From Cyclobacterium salsum (lineage in GTDB: Bacteria > Bacteroidota > Bacteroidia > Cytophagales > Cyclobacteriaceae), in the NCBI RefSeq assembly GCF_010119245.1, contig NZ_WNKG01000001.1:124001-188000 (forward strand): a stretch of DNA of 64,000 bases. Reading direction: 5' to 3'. Positions within the stretch are counted from its first letter, which is position 1. Every line of letters begins with the position of its first letter. Positions 44,313 to 52,518 of the stretch are shown here, piece after piece. A model generated the notes under the pieces. That model saw only the letters and a program-made list of their open reading frames with translations. It searched no databases and had not been told where the DNA came from. The position numbers were made by a program, and so were the translations under genes.

Positions 44313-44762
44313 TTAGTTAAGTATTTGATTGGTGTGTTCCTTGGTTTTTACTTTTGTGATAATGTCCTCGATGATACCTTCTTCATCAATCACAAAAGTA
44401 GTACGGGCGGTGCCCATGTATTTTCTTCCGTACATGTTTTTTTCCACCCAGGTGCCATATGCTTCGTGAACACTCTTGTCCTCATCGGCAATGAGTGGAA
44501 AGGGAAGTTCGTGCTTTTCTATAAACTTCTTATGCGATTTTCCCGAATCGGAACTGATACCCAAAACGACATATCCCGCATGTTGAAGGGCTTCGTAATT
44601 GTCCCGTAGGTTACAGGCCTGGGTGGTGCAACCGGGGGTATTGTCTTTGGGGTAAAAATACAATACCACTTTTTTGCCTTTAAAATCGGAAAGCCTGATG
44701 GGCTTGTCATCCTGGTCTTTGGATTCAAAATCCGGCGCTTTTTGGCCTACTTCTAGTGACAT
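44313..44762 (-). CDS. bcp: Thioredoxin-dependent thiol peroxidase (peroxiredoxin Q)
   Basis: 149 residues. Peroxidatic C45 and resolving C50 in YPKDNTPGCTTQACNLRDNY, spacing as in E. coli Bcp. Reduces H2O2 and organic hydroperoxides in the cytoplasm. Encoded upstream of the transketolase genes with a 10-nt gap, linking peroxide defence with NADPH supply only by position. Confidence 0.95.
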   Translation of the reverse strand: MSLEVGQKAPDFESKDQDDKPIRLSDFKGKKVVLYFYPKDNTPGCTTQACNLRDNYEALQHAGYVVLGISSDSGKSHKKFIEKHELPFPLIADEDKSVHEAYGTWVEKNMYGRKYMGTARTTFVIDEEGIIEDIITKVKTKEHTNQILN

Positions 44763-44816
44763 AATACCTTTTTTTAGGTTGGTTATTTGATTGCAAGGGT
44801 CAAATATCGGAATAAA

Positions 44817-46685
44817 TTAAATTTTTCCCTTATAAATGGCCTCGTTATTTGCCCGGTCCCTGACTTTTAAAATAACATCTCCTTCCAGCACCATTCCATC
44901 GGGTTCGTCGGACCAGACCAGGGATTGTTTGTGCTCGTACCGCATTTGGATCCATTCCCCGTCCACCCAGGCATTAAAATTCTGAATCCCGGACAAATCA
45001 TCCCGAATGACAAATCGCAATCCCCTGCCGCTAACCCGTATCGGCCGGATGGAAGGAGCAAGGGAGTCCGTGGCCAGTACAAATCTCCCGAAATTACGCG
45101 TATAGAATCGAATCCGATTACCTTCCCAAACGCCTCCTTCAAAACTTCTGTAGCCGTTGTCATACAATCGGTACATGTGAGTCTGCTCTTGATTTCCCCT
45201 GAAATCCGGCAAATAAAGCGCTACCCGCATGGAATTCCACAGGTAATCGTAGGGCTCATTGATGGCAATGCCCGGAAACCCTTCTTCCTCAAACGGCTGT
45301 AAGCGAAGGTAGAGATCATCAAAAAGCGTCTCTTTTTCAAACTGAATGCTTACCTGTCCGTCGTTAAAGTGAATTTCTTTTCCAGCGGGAATCACGGCAT
45401 TTACCTCGGGAATAATCATTTCCGTACACAGATCCACGGAGTCCGGTACGCCCAGGCGCATGTCCCATAGATAGGTCCGCTTGTTGGTTCCCTGATAGGC
45501 ATAGGGAATCTCCATGCTGTAGCCGTGCACGTAAAACCTGGCCAGGCTGCCCTGATCGCTAATTGGGCTGTTAATGATCAACTGGTTTTCGTGGTAATCA
45601 ACGGATTGCCGTCCGGAAGTGCCGTTATAGCTTCCCAAAAGTTTAGGGGCATCTTCTCCCAGAAAGTTGAGAACCAGATCTGTTTCGTTTTGGTAGGCAT
45701 CTTCCAGGCGGACGGTGATGGCTTTGTTTTCCCCTGGCATTGCTGAAATGGCCCCGCTGTACGCCGAATCGGGCTCGTAAAATTCAAATTTATTGGTGGG
45801 CAACTTATACAAGCGGGTGTAGCGATTGCGGTAGGTGTGCAGCAGTATATGGCGGCCCAATGAAAAATCAACCCCATTGACATTGGCGCGGAAGCGTCGC
45901 TGCTCTTCCTCATAAATTTCGAATATGGGAAAGCCGTTTCGATTGTACATTTCATCCAGCTGGTCGTAGGCCCATATTTCGATTCCTACTTTTCCGGATA
46001 TGCGAATGGTCTGGGGAACCCGAAAAGCACCGCTGCTATAGATCAGGGAAAATTCCTGTCGCTGAAACTCCCCGTTTACCCGGCTATCTCCGTCCAGCGG
46101 GGTGATGGCCACGCGCCTCACAATGGGAGCTGTGCTGTCCTTTATTTCCGTAAATCCTGCATGCAGCGGGTCAATGGCCCGATCCAGCGAATCCCGAATC
46201 TCAAAATGCAAATGCGGGCCTCCCGAACTGCCGGTGTTTCCGGAATAGGCGATGACCTCTCCCTGTTTGACCTGGAGCAGGCCGGGTTCCGGAAAATACT
46301 CAAAATCGTTTTGTTCGGCCTCGTACATTTTGGCCTTCATGGCACTGGCAATGGGCTCTTCCAGTTCCCGGAGGTGGGCATACACGGTAGAACTGCCGTT
46401 AGGATGTTTGATGTACACCACGTTACCATATCCGAAGGAGGAGATTTTGATGCGGGAGACGTATCCGTCGGCTGCGGCATACACCGGCAAACCCTGACGG
46501 CCTTCGGTTTTGATGTCCAGACCGGTATGAAAGTGATTGGGCCGGATCTCGCTCATATTGCCAGCCAGAAAATTTTGTTGGCCGGGTTTGATGGGAAACA
46601 GGTAGTAGTTTTTTGCCGTCTGCGAAAGCAGGGCAATACCGGAAAACAATAATAAAATAAAAAGTAGGGATTTATTTAACCTCAA
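44817..46685 (-). CDS. M23-family (LytM) metallopeptidase, exported
   Basis: 622 residues, signal peptide (LLFILLLFSGIALLSQTA). The LytM domain is at the N-terminus: zinc ligands in NHFHTGLDIKTEGRQG (H and D) and GGPHLHFEIRDS (HxH), with YAAADGYVSRIKISSFGYGNVVYIKHPNG between. The long C-terminal part is beta-rich, with YAYQGTNKRTYLWDMRLG and a terminal Ig-like region (AWVDGEWIQMRYE). Probably cleaves or binds peptidoglycan peptides, or controls division. Its start overlaps the FAH-family gene by 14 nt. Confidence 0.9.
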   Translation of the reverse strand: MRLNKSLLFILLLFSGIALLSQTAKNYYLFPIKPGQQNFLAGNMSEIRPNHFHTGLDIKTEGRQGLPVYAAADGYVSRIKISSFGYGNVVYIKHPNGSSTVYAHLRELEEPIASAMKAKMYEAEQNDFEYFPEPGLLQVKQGEVIAYSGNTGSSGGPHLHFEIRDSLDRAIDPLHAGFTEIKDSTAPIVRRVAITPLDGDSRVNGEFQRQEFSLIYSSGAFRVPQTIRISGKVGIEIWAYDQLDEMYNRNGFPIFEIYEEEQRRFRANVNGVDFSLGRHILLHTYRNRYTRLYKLPTNKFEFYEPDSAYSGAISAMPGENKAITVRLEDAYQNETDLVLNFLGEDAPKLLGSYNGTSGRQSVDYHENQLIINSPISDQGSLARFYVHGYSMEIPYAYQGTNKRTYLWDMRLGVPDSVDLCTEMIIPEVNAVIPAGKEIHFNDGQVSIQFEKETLFDDLYLRLQPFEEEGFPGIAINEPYDYLWNSMRVALYLPDFRGNQEQTHMYRLYDNGYRSFEGGVWEGNRIRFYTRNFGRFVLATDSLAPSIRPIRVSGRGLRFVIRDDLSGIQNFNAWVDGEWIQMRYEHKQSLVWSDEPDGMVLEGDVILKVRDRANNEAIYKGKI

Positions 46686-47283
46686 AATCTAGTAATTTTT
46701 CTTGCTCCACATACGCCTCCAATCGATCCCCTATCGCTACTTTTCCCACACCGGCCGGGGTGCCGGTAAAAATCAGGTCTCCTGTCTTTAGGGTAAAAAA
46801 CTGTGAGACATAAGCCAAAATCACGTCAAACGGAAAAATTAACAGGGAGGTATTGCCGGTTTGCCGGCGTTCTCCGTTTACATCCAGGTGAAAATTAATA
46901 TCGGCCACATTGGGAAAATTGGCTACCGGTCGAAATTCCCCGACAGGAGCCGAGCCGTTAAAGGCCTTGGCAATTTCCCAGGGCAAGCCCTTTTCCTTGC
47001 ATTTTCGCTGCAGGTCCCGGGCGGTAAAATCGATGCCAATTCCGATTTCATCGTAATAGGTATGGGCAAACTTTCGGTCAATATACTTACCTTCTTTTTT
47101 GATTTTCAGCACCAATTCCACTTCGTGGTGGATGTCCTCCGAAAACTCAGGATGGTAAAAAGGGGCGTTATTTTTCAGTAAAGCCGTATCCGGTTTGAGA
47201 AAAACCACCGGTTCAGTAGGCTTTTCGTTTTGCAGTTCTTCTATATGGGCGGCGTAGTTTCGGCCGATGGCAATTATTTTCAT
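46672..47283 (-). CDS. Fumarylacetoacetate hydrolase-family protein
   Basis: 203 residues. Divalent-metal motif set: HHEVELVLKI near 67-76, GIGIDFTARDLQ and FTGTPAGVGKV. The enzyme family hydrolyses or decarboxylates acylpyruvates and related ketoacids; short versions like this are commonly oxaloacetate decarboxylase or acylpyruvase. Substrate undetermined. Overlap with the M23 gene suggests co-translation. Confidence 0.9.
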   Translation of the reverse strand: MKIIAIGRNYAAHIEELQNEKPTEPVVFLKPDTALLKNNAPFYHPEFSEDIHHEVELVLKIKKEGKYIDRKFAHTYYDEIGIGIDFTARDLQRKCKEKGLPWEIAKAFNGSAPVGEFRPVANFPNVADINFHLDVNGERRQTGNTSLLIFPFDVILAYVSQFFTLKTGDLIFTGTPAGVGKVAIGDRLEAYVEQEKLLDFEVK

Positions 47284-47379
47284 TTTGATGCATTTAAAAC
47301 AAAGTGCAAAGAAAATGATTTAAGCAGTATTTCAAAGGGAATTTAATTTAAGTGCTGGAATCATTGACCGAAAGTTTGT

Positions 47380-48126
47380 TCAGGATATTGGGCTCGGAAA
47401 GTAATGTTTTTGTAACATGCGCTCTAATTCCGTATTATTAGTAAGATCAAGGCTTAAAGGCGTCAGGGAAACAAGGCCGTGGTTTACCGCCCAACGATCG
47501 GTTCCTTCTTCTGCTTCTTCAATAGGTTCCACGGTAAACCAATAATGCTGTCTTCCCATTGGGTCTTCGGCAGGTTTGACTACACCATCGTAATGGCGGA
47601 CAGATTGCCTGGCCCATACGATGCCACGTGGGTTAATTGGGAAGTTGACGTTGACAAGGGAAGGGCTTTCTTTTTCCTCGGTCAGGATTGTCAATATGTT
47701 TGAGGCGAATTGTTTTATGGCATGAAATTCGATTTCCGCTTGGTGGCTCGGGGTGCTAAAAGCGATTCCTTTAATGCCCAAAAGGGCAGCTTGTTTGGCA
47801 CCTGCCAGCGTACCTGAATGCCACATCGAATTACCGAGGTTGGAGCCTATATTGATGCCAGACAATACCATGTCCACCTTATCCCAGTGAAAGCAGCCGA
47901 GAGATACACAGTCTGCCGGTGTGCCGTTAACCCGAAAAGCTTCAAAATGGCCAATTTTGGTCTTTTTATAAGAAAGTGGACGGGATGCTGTGATGGCGTG
48001 GCCCATGGATGATTGCTCAACGTCCGGAGCAACAATTCTGACATCGCCAAAATCAGCGGCTATTTCCGCAAGAGCTAAAATGCCAGGACTATATATGCCG
48101 TCGTCGTTTGTTATTAATATTTTCAT
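47380..48126 (-). CDS. surE: 5'/3'-nucleotidase SurE
   Basis: 248 residues. Metal motif ITNDDGIYSPGI at the N-terminus (D8, D9), APDVEQSSMGHAIT, NGTPADCVSLG and SGINIGSNLGNSMWHSGTLAGAKQAALLG are all conserved. Cytoplasmic dephosphorylation of nucleoside monophosphates, linked to stress survival. Monocistronic, divergent from the lipid-kinase gene. Confidence 0.96.
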   Translation of the reverse strand: MKILITNDDGIYSPGILALAEIAADFGDVRIVAPDVEQSSMGHAITASRPLSYKKTKIGHFEAFRVNGTPADCVSLGCFHWDKVDMVLSGINIGSNLGNSMWHSGTLAGAKQAALLGIKGIAFSTPSHQAEIEFHAIKQFASNILTILTEEKESPSLVNVNFPINPRGIVWARQSVRHYDGVVKPAEDPMGRQHYWFTVEPIEEAEEGTDRWAVNHGLVSLTPLSLDLTNNTELERMLQKHYFPSPIS

Positions 48127-48201
48127 TTACATAAATTTTGGTTTCAAACGTTACATTTAAGGTACAAAAATCGGGCGATAAAATGGAATAATTGGAAAAA
48201 G

Positions 48202-49095
48202 ATGCATATCAACCTTATCTATAATGAAACGGCAGGTGATGGAAGTCAATCCATTGCAAGTATTGTGAAAAGGCTCAAAGACCACGGGGCCAATGTTCTA
48301 GCATTCAATAAAAAATCAGTTGATCTAAGCAATTTCCTTATGATAAAATGTGATTTTTTGCTAATTGCTGGGGGGGACGGTACGGTACAGGAAGTATTAA
48401 AAAAAATAATACAGAACCCTGTACCTTTCGCGATTTTGCCATTGGGAAACGCCAATAATATGGCAGAAAGCCTAAACCTTGATGATTATTTGGGCAAAAT
48501 AGTACGTAATTGGAAAAACAAGAAAACAACACCTCTTAGTATAGGCTATTTGGAGCAAGAGGGGAAAACGCACTATTTTTTTGAATCGGTAGGGTGGGGG
48601 TTGTTTGCTGATACACTAGCCAGAATAAAAAAAGAAAAAAAACGGTGGAACGAAAGTCCGGATGACAAAGTGGCATTTGGACTGAAAAAATTAAAGGATT
48701 CCATTAATGACCTCAAATCATCCCACTACCAAATAGAAGTCGATGGAATGGATTATTCCGGAGAATACGTATGGATAGAAGTGATGAATACGCCCTTTAT
48801 GGGTCCAAATCTCCATTTAGCACCAAATGCGGACCCTGAAGACCAGTATTTGGATGTCATTTTAATAAAGAAAGCCGAGAAAGAAAAAATTGAACGGTTT
48901 ATCGAACATCAGAAACAAACGGATCATTATCGATTTGATTTGGCACTAAAAGCGAGGGAGGTATTGATCAACTTTGACGGGTCGATGCATGTTGATGATG
49001 AATTATTGGAAAGGGAATCAAAGAATCGATCCCGTCAAAACTGGCTAAAGCTCTGTTTGTATCCAAAAAAGTTAAGCCTGGTACCTAGTTATTAA
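48202..49095 (+). CDS. Diacylglycerol kinase-family protein (DAGKc domain)
   Basis: 297 residues. DAGK catalytic motif LLIAGGDGTVQEVLKKI and ILPLGNANNMAESL, then a C-terminal domain with SVGWGLFADTLARIKKEKKR and YLDVILIKKAEKEKIERF. Cytoplasmic, membrane-associated lipid kinase of the YegS/DgkB type; the lipid substrate cannot be told. The C-terminal half is more divergent than usual. No partner gene. Confidence 0.9.
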   Translation: MHINLIYNETAGDGSQSIASIVKRLKDHGANVLAFNKKSVDLSNFLMIKCDFLLIAGGDGTVQEVLKKIIQNPVPFAILPLGNANNMAESLNLDDYLGKIVRNWKNKKTTPLSIGYLEQEGKTHYFFESVGWGLFADTLARIKKEKKRWNESPDDKVAFGLKKLKDSINDLKSSHYQIEVDGMDYSGEYVWIEVMNTPFMGPNLHLAPNADPEDQYLDVILIKKAEKEKIERFIEHQKQTDHYRFDLALKAREVLINFDGSMHVDDELLERESKNRSRQNWLKLCLYPKKLSLVPSY

Positions 49096-49170
49096 TCCTA
49101 ATGGTTCACAGAACCTTACCGGAAAGAACGCTTTTTAAACGAAAAATCACCAATTATTTGGTCCGTTGAT

Positions 49171-49203
49171 TTTGTTTAAATGGAAAATATTCGATTATAT
49201 TTG
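49171..49203 (+). promoter_or_regulatory. Bacteroidota-type promoter of the tRNA-Ser region
   Basis: -7 box TATATTTG at 49196-49203 fits the TAnnTTTG consensus; TTTG at 49171-49174 could be the -33 element although the spacing (21 nt) is slightly long. Initiation would fall within a few bases of the damaged tRNA copy starting at 49213. Confidence 0.6.
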
Positions 49204-49212
49204 CATCAAAAT

Positions 49213-49289
49213 AGAGAGTTGGGTGAGTGGCTTAAACCATCCGCCGCGGCGGATAAACTGTCGTAAGCCCATCATTTAAATAAAAAAAT
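49213..49289 (+). pseudogene. Damaged tandem copy of tRNA-Ser
   Basis: The 5' part (acceptor strand and D arm, to AAACCA) is identical to the intact tRNA 87 nt downstream. Then TCCGCCGCGGCGGA, a perfect 14-nt palindrome, replaces GCAGTTTGC of the anticodon arm, after which TAAACTGTCGTA is again identical. The variable and T arms are absent and replaced by A/T-rich sequence, so it cannot be a functional tRNA. Confidence 0.75.
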
Positions 49290-49299
49290 AAAGAAAAAT

Positions 49300-49388
49300 A
49301 GAGAGTTGGGTGAGTGGCTTAAACCAGCAGTTTGCTAAACTGTCGTACGCCTAACAGCGTACCGGGGGTTCGAATCCCCCACTCTCTA
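49300..49388 (+). tRNA. tRNA-Ser (anticodon GCU)
   Basis: Acceptor stem AGAGAGT (49300-49306) with ACTCTCT (49381-49387), D arm with GAGTGGCTTAAACC, anticodon stem around loop TTGCTAA giving GCU, a long variable arm (GTACGCC...GCGTAC) and T arm GGGGGTTCGAATCCCCC. Reads AGC/AGU. CCA is not encoded. The first base is A and the discriminator A, while serine tRNAs usually have G there, so acceptor end drift is possible. Confidence 0.9.
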
Positions 49389-49394
49389 CGTATG

Positions 49395-49437
49395 ACCCCG
49401 TTTAAAGCTGATCGAAAGCTTTTTATGGGGTTTTTTT
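49395..49437 (+). terminator. Terminator after tRNA-Ser
   Basis: ACCCCGT (49395-49401) pairs with ATGGGGT (49425-49431), inner AAAGCT with AGCTTT, loop GATCGA, followed by seven T residues. Confidence 0.85.
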
Positions 49438-49666
49438 AGTTAAGCGTTTAGGATATTTTTCGGGACAAACCTCTTAGTTGGCCATTGCTAATGACCTTCT
49501 GACGTTTTCGTCCGCAATAACTGATTGTAAATAGCGCAGTGTATTTATTCCCATCGTTTTCATCAATTTCAGTGCATTTCGTTAAATCTTCTATTTTCCA
49601 TTTGGGCAATGCTACTGTACTCTCATTTATATTTTTATTTTTGCTACACCTTAACATCAAAATTTT

Positions 49667-52105
49667 ATGAAAAATATTGTTTCAAGTATCGTCTTGATAG
49701 GGCTGTTCATGTCTGTTCAAACGGGGTATAGCCAAAAGAAAAAGAATAAAAATAAAAATACCCCTGTAACCGCCGAAAATTCAAGCAAAAAGGATTCCTC
49801 TTTTAAAGAATATTCGGAAGTAATTACTTCATCGGCAATTTCTGACGAAGGTATTTTTACGGTCCATAAGGTAGATTCGGAATATTATTATGAAATTCCC
49901 TTCGCTCAGTTTGGGGATGACATGCTTTGGGTGACTCGGATTTCAAAAATCCCTGATGGATTCGGTGGTGGCTATGTGAATGCCGGGTCAAAAACAAATG
50001 AACAAGTGGTACAATGGTCCAGAGTGGATAACTCCATTTTACTTCGCTCCATTTCCTATTCCAATGTAGCCAATGACAGTTTGCCCATTCACCATTCCAT
50101 CATAGCCAATAACAACCATCCGATAATAGCGTCGTTCGAAATTGAAGCTTTTAATTCCGATTCTTCAGCGGTAGTCATTTCGGTAAATAATCTATTTTTA
50201 GACGATAATAGGGCAATCAGTGGCGTATCTGAAAGCATGCGTCAGCAATACAAGGTAAAGGCCCTGGAAAAAAACAGGAGTTTTATAAATAGGATGGCAA
50301 GTTATCCGGAGAATGTTGAAGTCAGGCATGAAATGACCTATGCGGCATCTGAGCCACCTTCGAATAGTAAGACGGGTACCATTTCGTTGGAGGTCAGCCA
50401 ATCTATGTATTTACTACCGGAAACACCTATGCAGCCCCGATTGTATGATAAAAGAGTCGGTTGGTTTACCCTCAGCCAGGTGGATTATGGGTCGGAAGCC
50501 CTTAAAGCGGACAAAAAGACTTATATAAGGCGTTGGCGATTGGAACCAAAAGATCCTGAAGCCTATGCCAGAGGGGAATTAGTGGAACCGGTAAAACCGA
50601 TAATCTATTACCTTGACCCCGCTACACCCGACCGATGGAAGCCCTTTTTTATACAAGGCGTGAAAGATTGGCAAGCAGCCTTTGAAGTGGCCGGGTTTAA
50701 GAATGCCATCATTGCAAAAGAGGCACCAACCCCAGAGGAAGATCCCGACTGGAGCCCGGAGGATGCACGCTTTTCGACGATACGTTACATTGCAACGACG
50801 ACAAGAAATGCAATGGGTCCTAGTGTAAGTGATCCTCGATCTGGCGAAATTATTGAAAGTGACATTGTATGGTACCACAATCACATTCGTTCCTATAGAA
50901 ATCGATACCTACTCGAAACGGGATCAGCTAACCCGCTTGCGAGAACATTGCATACACCCGAGGCAGAAATAGGCGAAATGATGAGAATGGTCATCGCTCA
51001 TGAAGTGGGACACGCCCTTGGCCTGCCGCATAATATGAAAGCGAGCCATTCCTATCCCACTGACTCGTTACGCTCGGCAACATTTACCCAAAAATGGGGA
51101 TTGGCAGCTTCGATAATGGACTATACGCGGTATAATTATGTCGCACAACCTGGGGATGAAGGGGTGCGTTGGGTGCGAATGCTCGGACCGTATGATACAT
51201 ATGCCATTAACTGGGGATACCGGGTAATCAGGGAAGCGGAGTCGGCAGCGGATGAGCAAGTTATGCTCAATAAATGGATACGTGATAAGGAGGGCGATCC
51301 GCGCTATCTTTTCGGTAGCTACAACGCCTATGATCCAAGTTCACAGACTGAATCCGTAGGAGACGATCCCATTAAAGCCAGTAGTTATGGCCTTTCTAAC
51401 CTCAAAATTGTCGCAAAAAATCTCAAGGAATGGACGAGTACTCCTGGCGAGCCCTATGACGATCTTGACGAGCTTTACGGAGAACTTTTAGGCGTTTGGG
51501 CTCGATATGCCGGACATGTAAATATGCTGATTGGAGGCATTTATCAGGAATACAAAACCACCGACCAGTCGGGTGTTATCTATTCACACATAGCAAAAAG
51601 CCAGCAGCAAGAAGCACTAAGGTTCATTAACAAAAACGTATTTGTGACGCCGGACTGGCTTTTACAGGATGGCATATTGCAAAACATTGAAGCTTCGGGT
51701 GCATTGGCCAAAGTGAGGAGCCTACAATCGGGACAATTAAGCAGGCTGCTGCAAGAAGACAAAATGAAGCGAATGATTGAAAATGAAGCATTAAATGGAA
51801 ACGAGGCCTACAGCCTTTCATCTATGCTTTCTGAATTGAGAAAAGGAATATGGTTGGAACTTTCAGCGACTCAAAACATCGACGCTTTTAGGAGAAACTT
51901 ACAGCGGGAGCATGTAGTAAGGCTGGAAAAGGTAATGATAAATGATGCCAATAACCGATCTGATATTAGTGCCTTGGCCAGAGTTGAATTAAAGGAAATC
52001 CAAAAAGCTGCCAGGTCTGCTGCGCTCAGATATGAATCAGACTTAATAAAAGCGCATTTGCAAGACATAGATGCCTTGGTTGATTCGATATTGGATGAAG
52101 AATAA
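49667..52105 (+). CDS. Exported zinc-dependent metalloprotease (HExxHxxGxxH)
   Basis: 812 residues; signal peptide MKNIVSSIVLIGLFMSVQTGYS, then a Lys/Asn-rich linker. Zinc site HEVGHALGLPHN with H445, E446, H449 and H455, and a downstream Met-turn candidate in ASIMDYTRYN. The N-terminal region (FEIPFAQFGDDMLWVTRISKIPDGFG-like) and the C-terminal helical region fit the large Bacteroidota family with DUF5117/DUF4953-type domains. Secreted peptidase for nutrient proteins is likely. Alone, after the tRNA terminator. Confidence 0.92.
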   Translation: MKNIVSSIVLIGLFMSVQTGYSQKKKNKNKNTPVTAENSSKKDSSFKEYSEVITSSAISDEGIFTVHKVDSEYYYEIPFAQFGDDMLWVTRISKIPDGFGGGYVNAGSKTNEQVVQWSRVDNSILLRSISYSNVANDSLPIHHSIIANNNHPIIASFEIEAFNSDSSAVVISVNNLFLDDNRAISGVSESMRQQYKVKALEKNRSFINRMASYPENVEVRHEMTYAASEPPSNSKTGTISLEVSQSMYLLPETPMQPRLYDKRVGWFTLSQVDYGSEALKADKKTYIRRWRLEPKDPEAYARGELVEPVKPIIYYLDPATPDRWKPFFIQGVKDWQAAFEVAGFKNAIIAKEAPTPEEDPDWSPEDARFSTIRYIATTTRNAMGPSVSDPRSGEIIESDIVWYHNHIRSYRNRYLLETGSANPLARTLHTPEAEIGEMMRMVIAHEVGHALGLPHNMKASHSYPTDSLRSATFTQKWGLAASIMDYTRYNYVAQPGDEGVRWVRMLGPYDTYAINWGYRVIREAESAADEQVMLNKWIRDKEGDPRYLFGSYNAYDPSSQTESVGDDPIKASSYGLSNLKIVAKNLKEWTSTPGEPYDDLDELYGELLGVWARYAGHVNMLIGGIYQEYKTTDQSGVIYSHIAKSQQQEALRFINKNVFVTPDWLLQDGILQNIEASGALAKVRSLQSGQLSRLLQEDKMKRMIENEALNGNEAYSLSSMLSELRKGIWLELSATQNIDAFRRNLQREHVVRLEKVMINDANNRSDISALARVELKEIQKAARSAALRYESDLIKAHLQDIDALVDSILDEE

Positions 52106-52518
52106 GGTGCAAGGCATCGATGAACTGAAGGTAATAGTAGCATTCAGGAAATACATCTAAAACCAGGTGGATCAATCCTCCGGATAAGGGTGAATACCTA
52201 TCTTCACAGGTTAGCTATTCGTTTACTTCCATCTCGCACCAATTTGCGGTTGCTACTGGTACTGCTAGTGCATAGTCGGTCTGCCTCCGCAGAGATTTAC
52301 CGCCATTTCCTGGCGATTTCCAGTAAAAATATGGTATAACCGCTTGATTTCTAGTTCGAAATACCTATATTGTTTTAACAGAAAACAGGAGTAGAATTTA
52401 CTACTCACAGGCTGTATGTACGCAATGCTATTTTCAGAAGATAGCTTTAATCGGAACGTTGAGCTAAAATAATCAAAAAAAATCCAAACCATTGGTTAAC
52501 CTTTGAAATCAATTAACT
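52106..52518. other. Intergenic region with possible eroded coding fragments
   Basis: 413 nt. A plus-strand open stretch ending at about 52270 (reading ...NPPDKGEYLSSQVSYSFTS...) and a minus-strand 75-codon frame at 52265-52492 both look weakly protein-like, but neither matches a family I know, and they have no start signals. Short hairpin CGCCA...TGGCG near 52301-52315. Otherwise featureless. Confidence 0.3.

Noticed and set aside
49213-49289. Attachment site of an integrative element
   Set aside because: Integrases normally duplicate the 3' half of a tRNA; here the 5' half is duplicated and no integrase gene is nearby.
49448-49660. 70-codon minus-strand ORF before the metalloprotease
   Set aside because: It fills the promoter region of the next gene, has no recognisable family and an unlikely composition.
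52265-52492. 75-codon minus-strand ORF before the orphan gene
   Set aside because: Occupies the presumed promoter, no recognisable family and no upstream signal.
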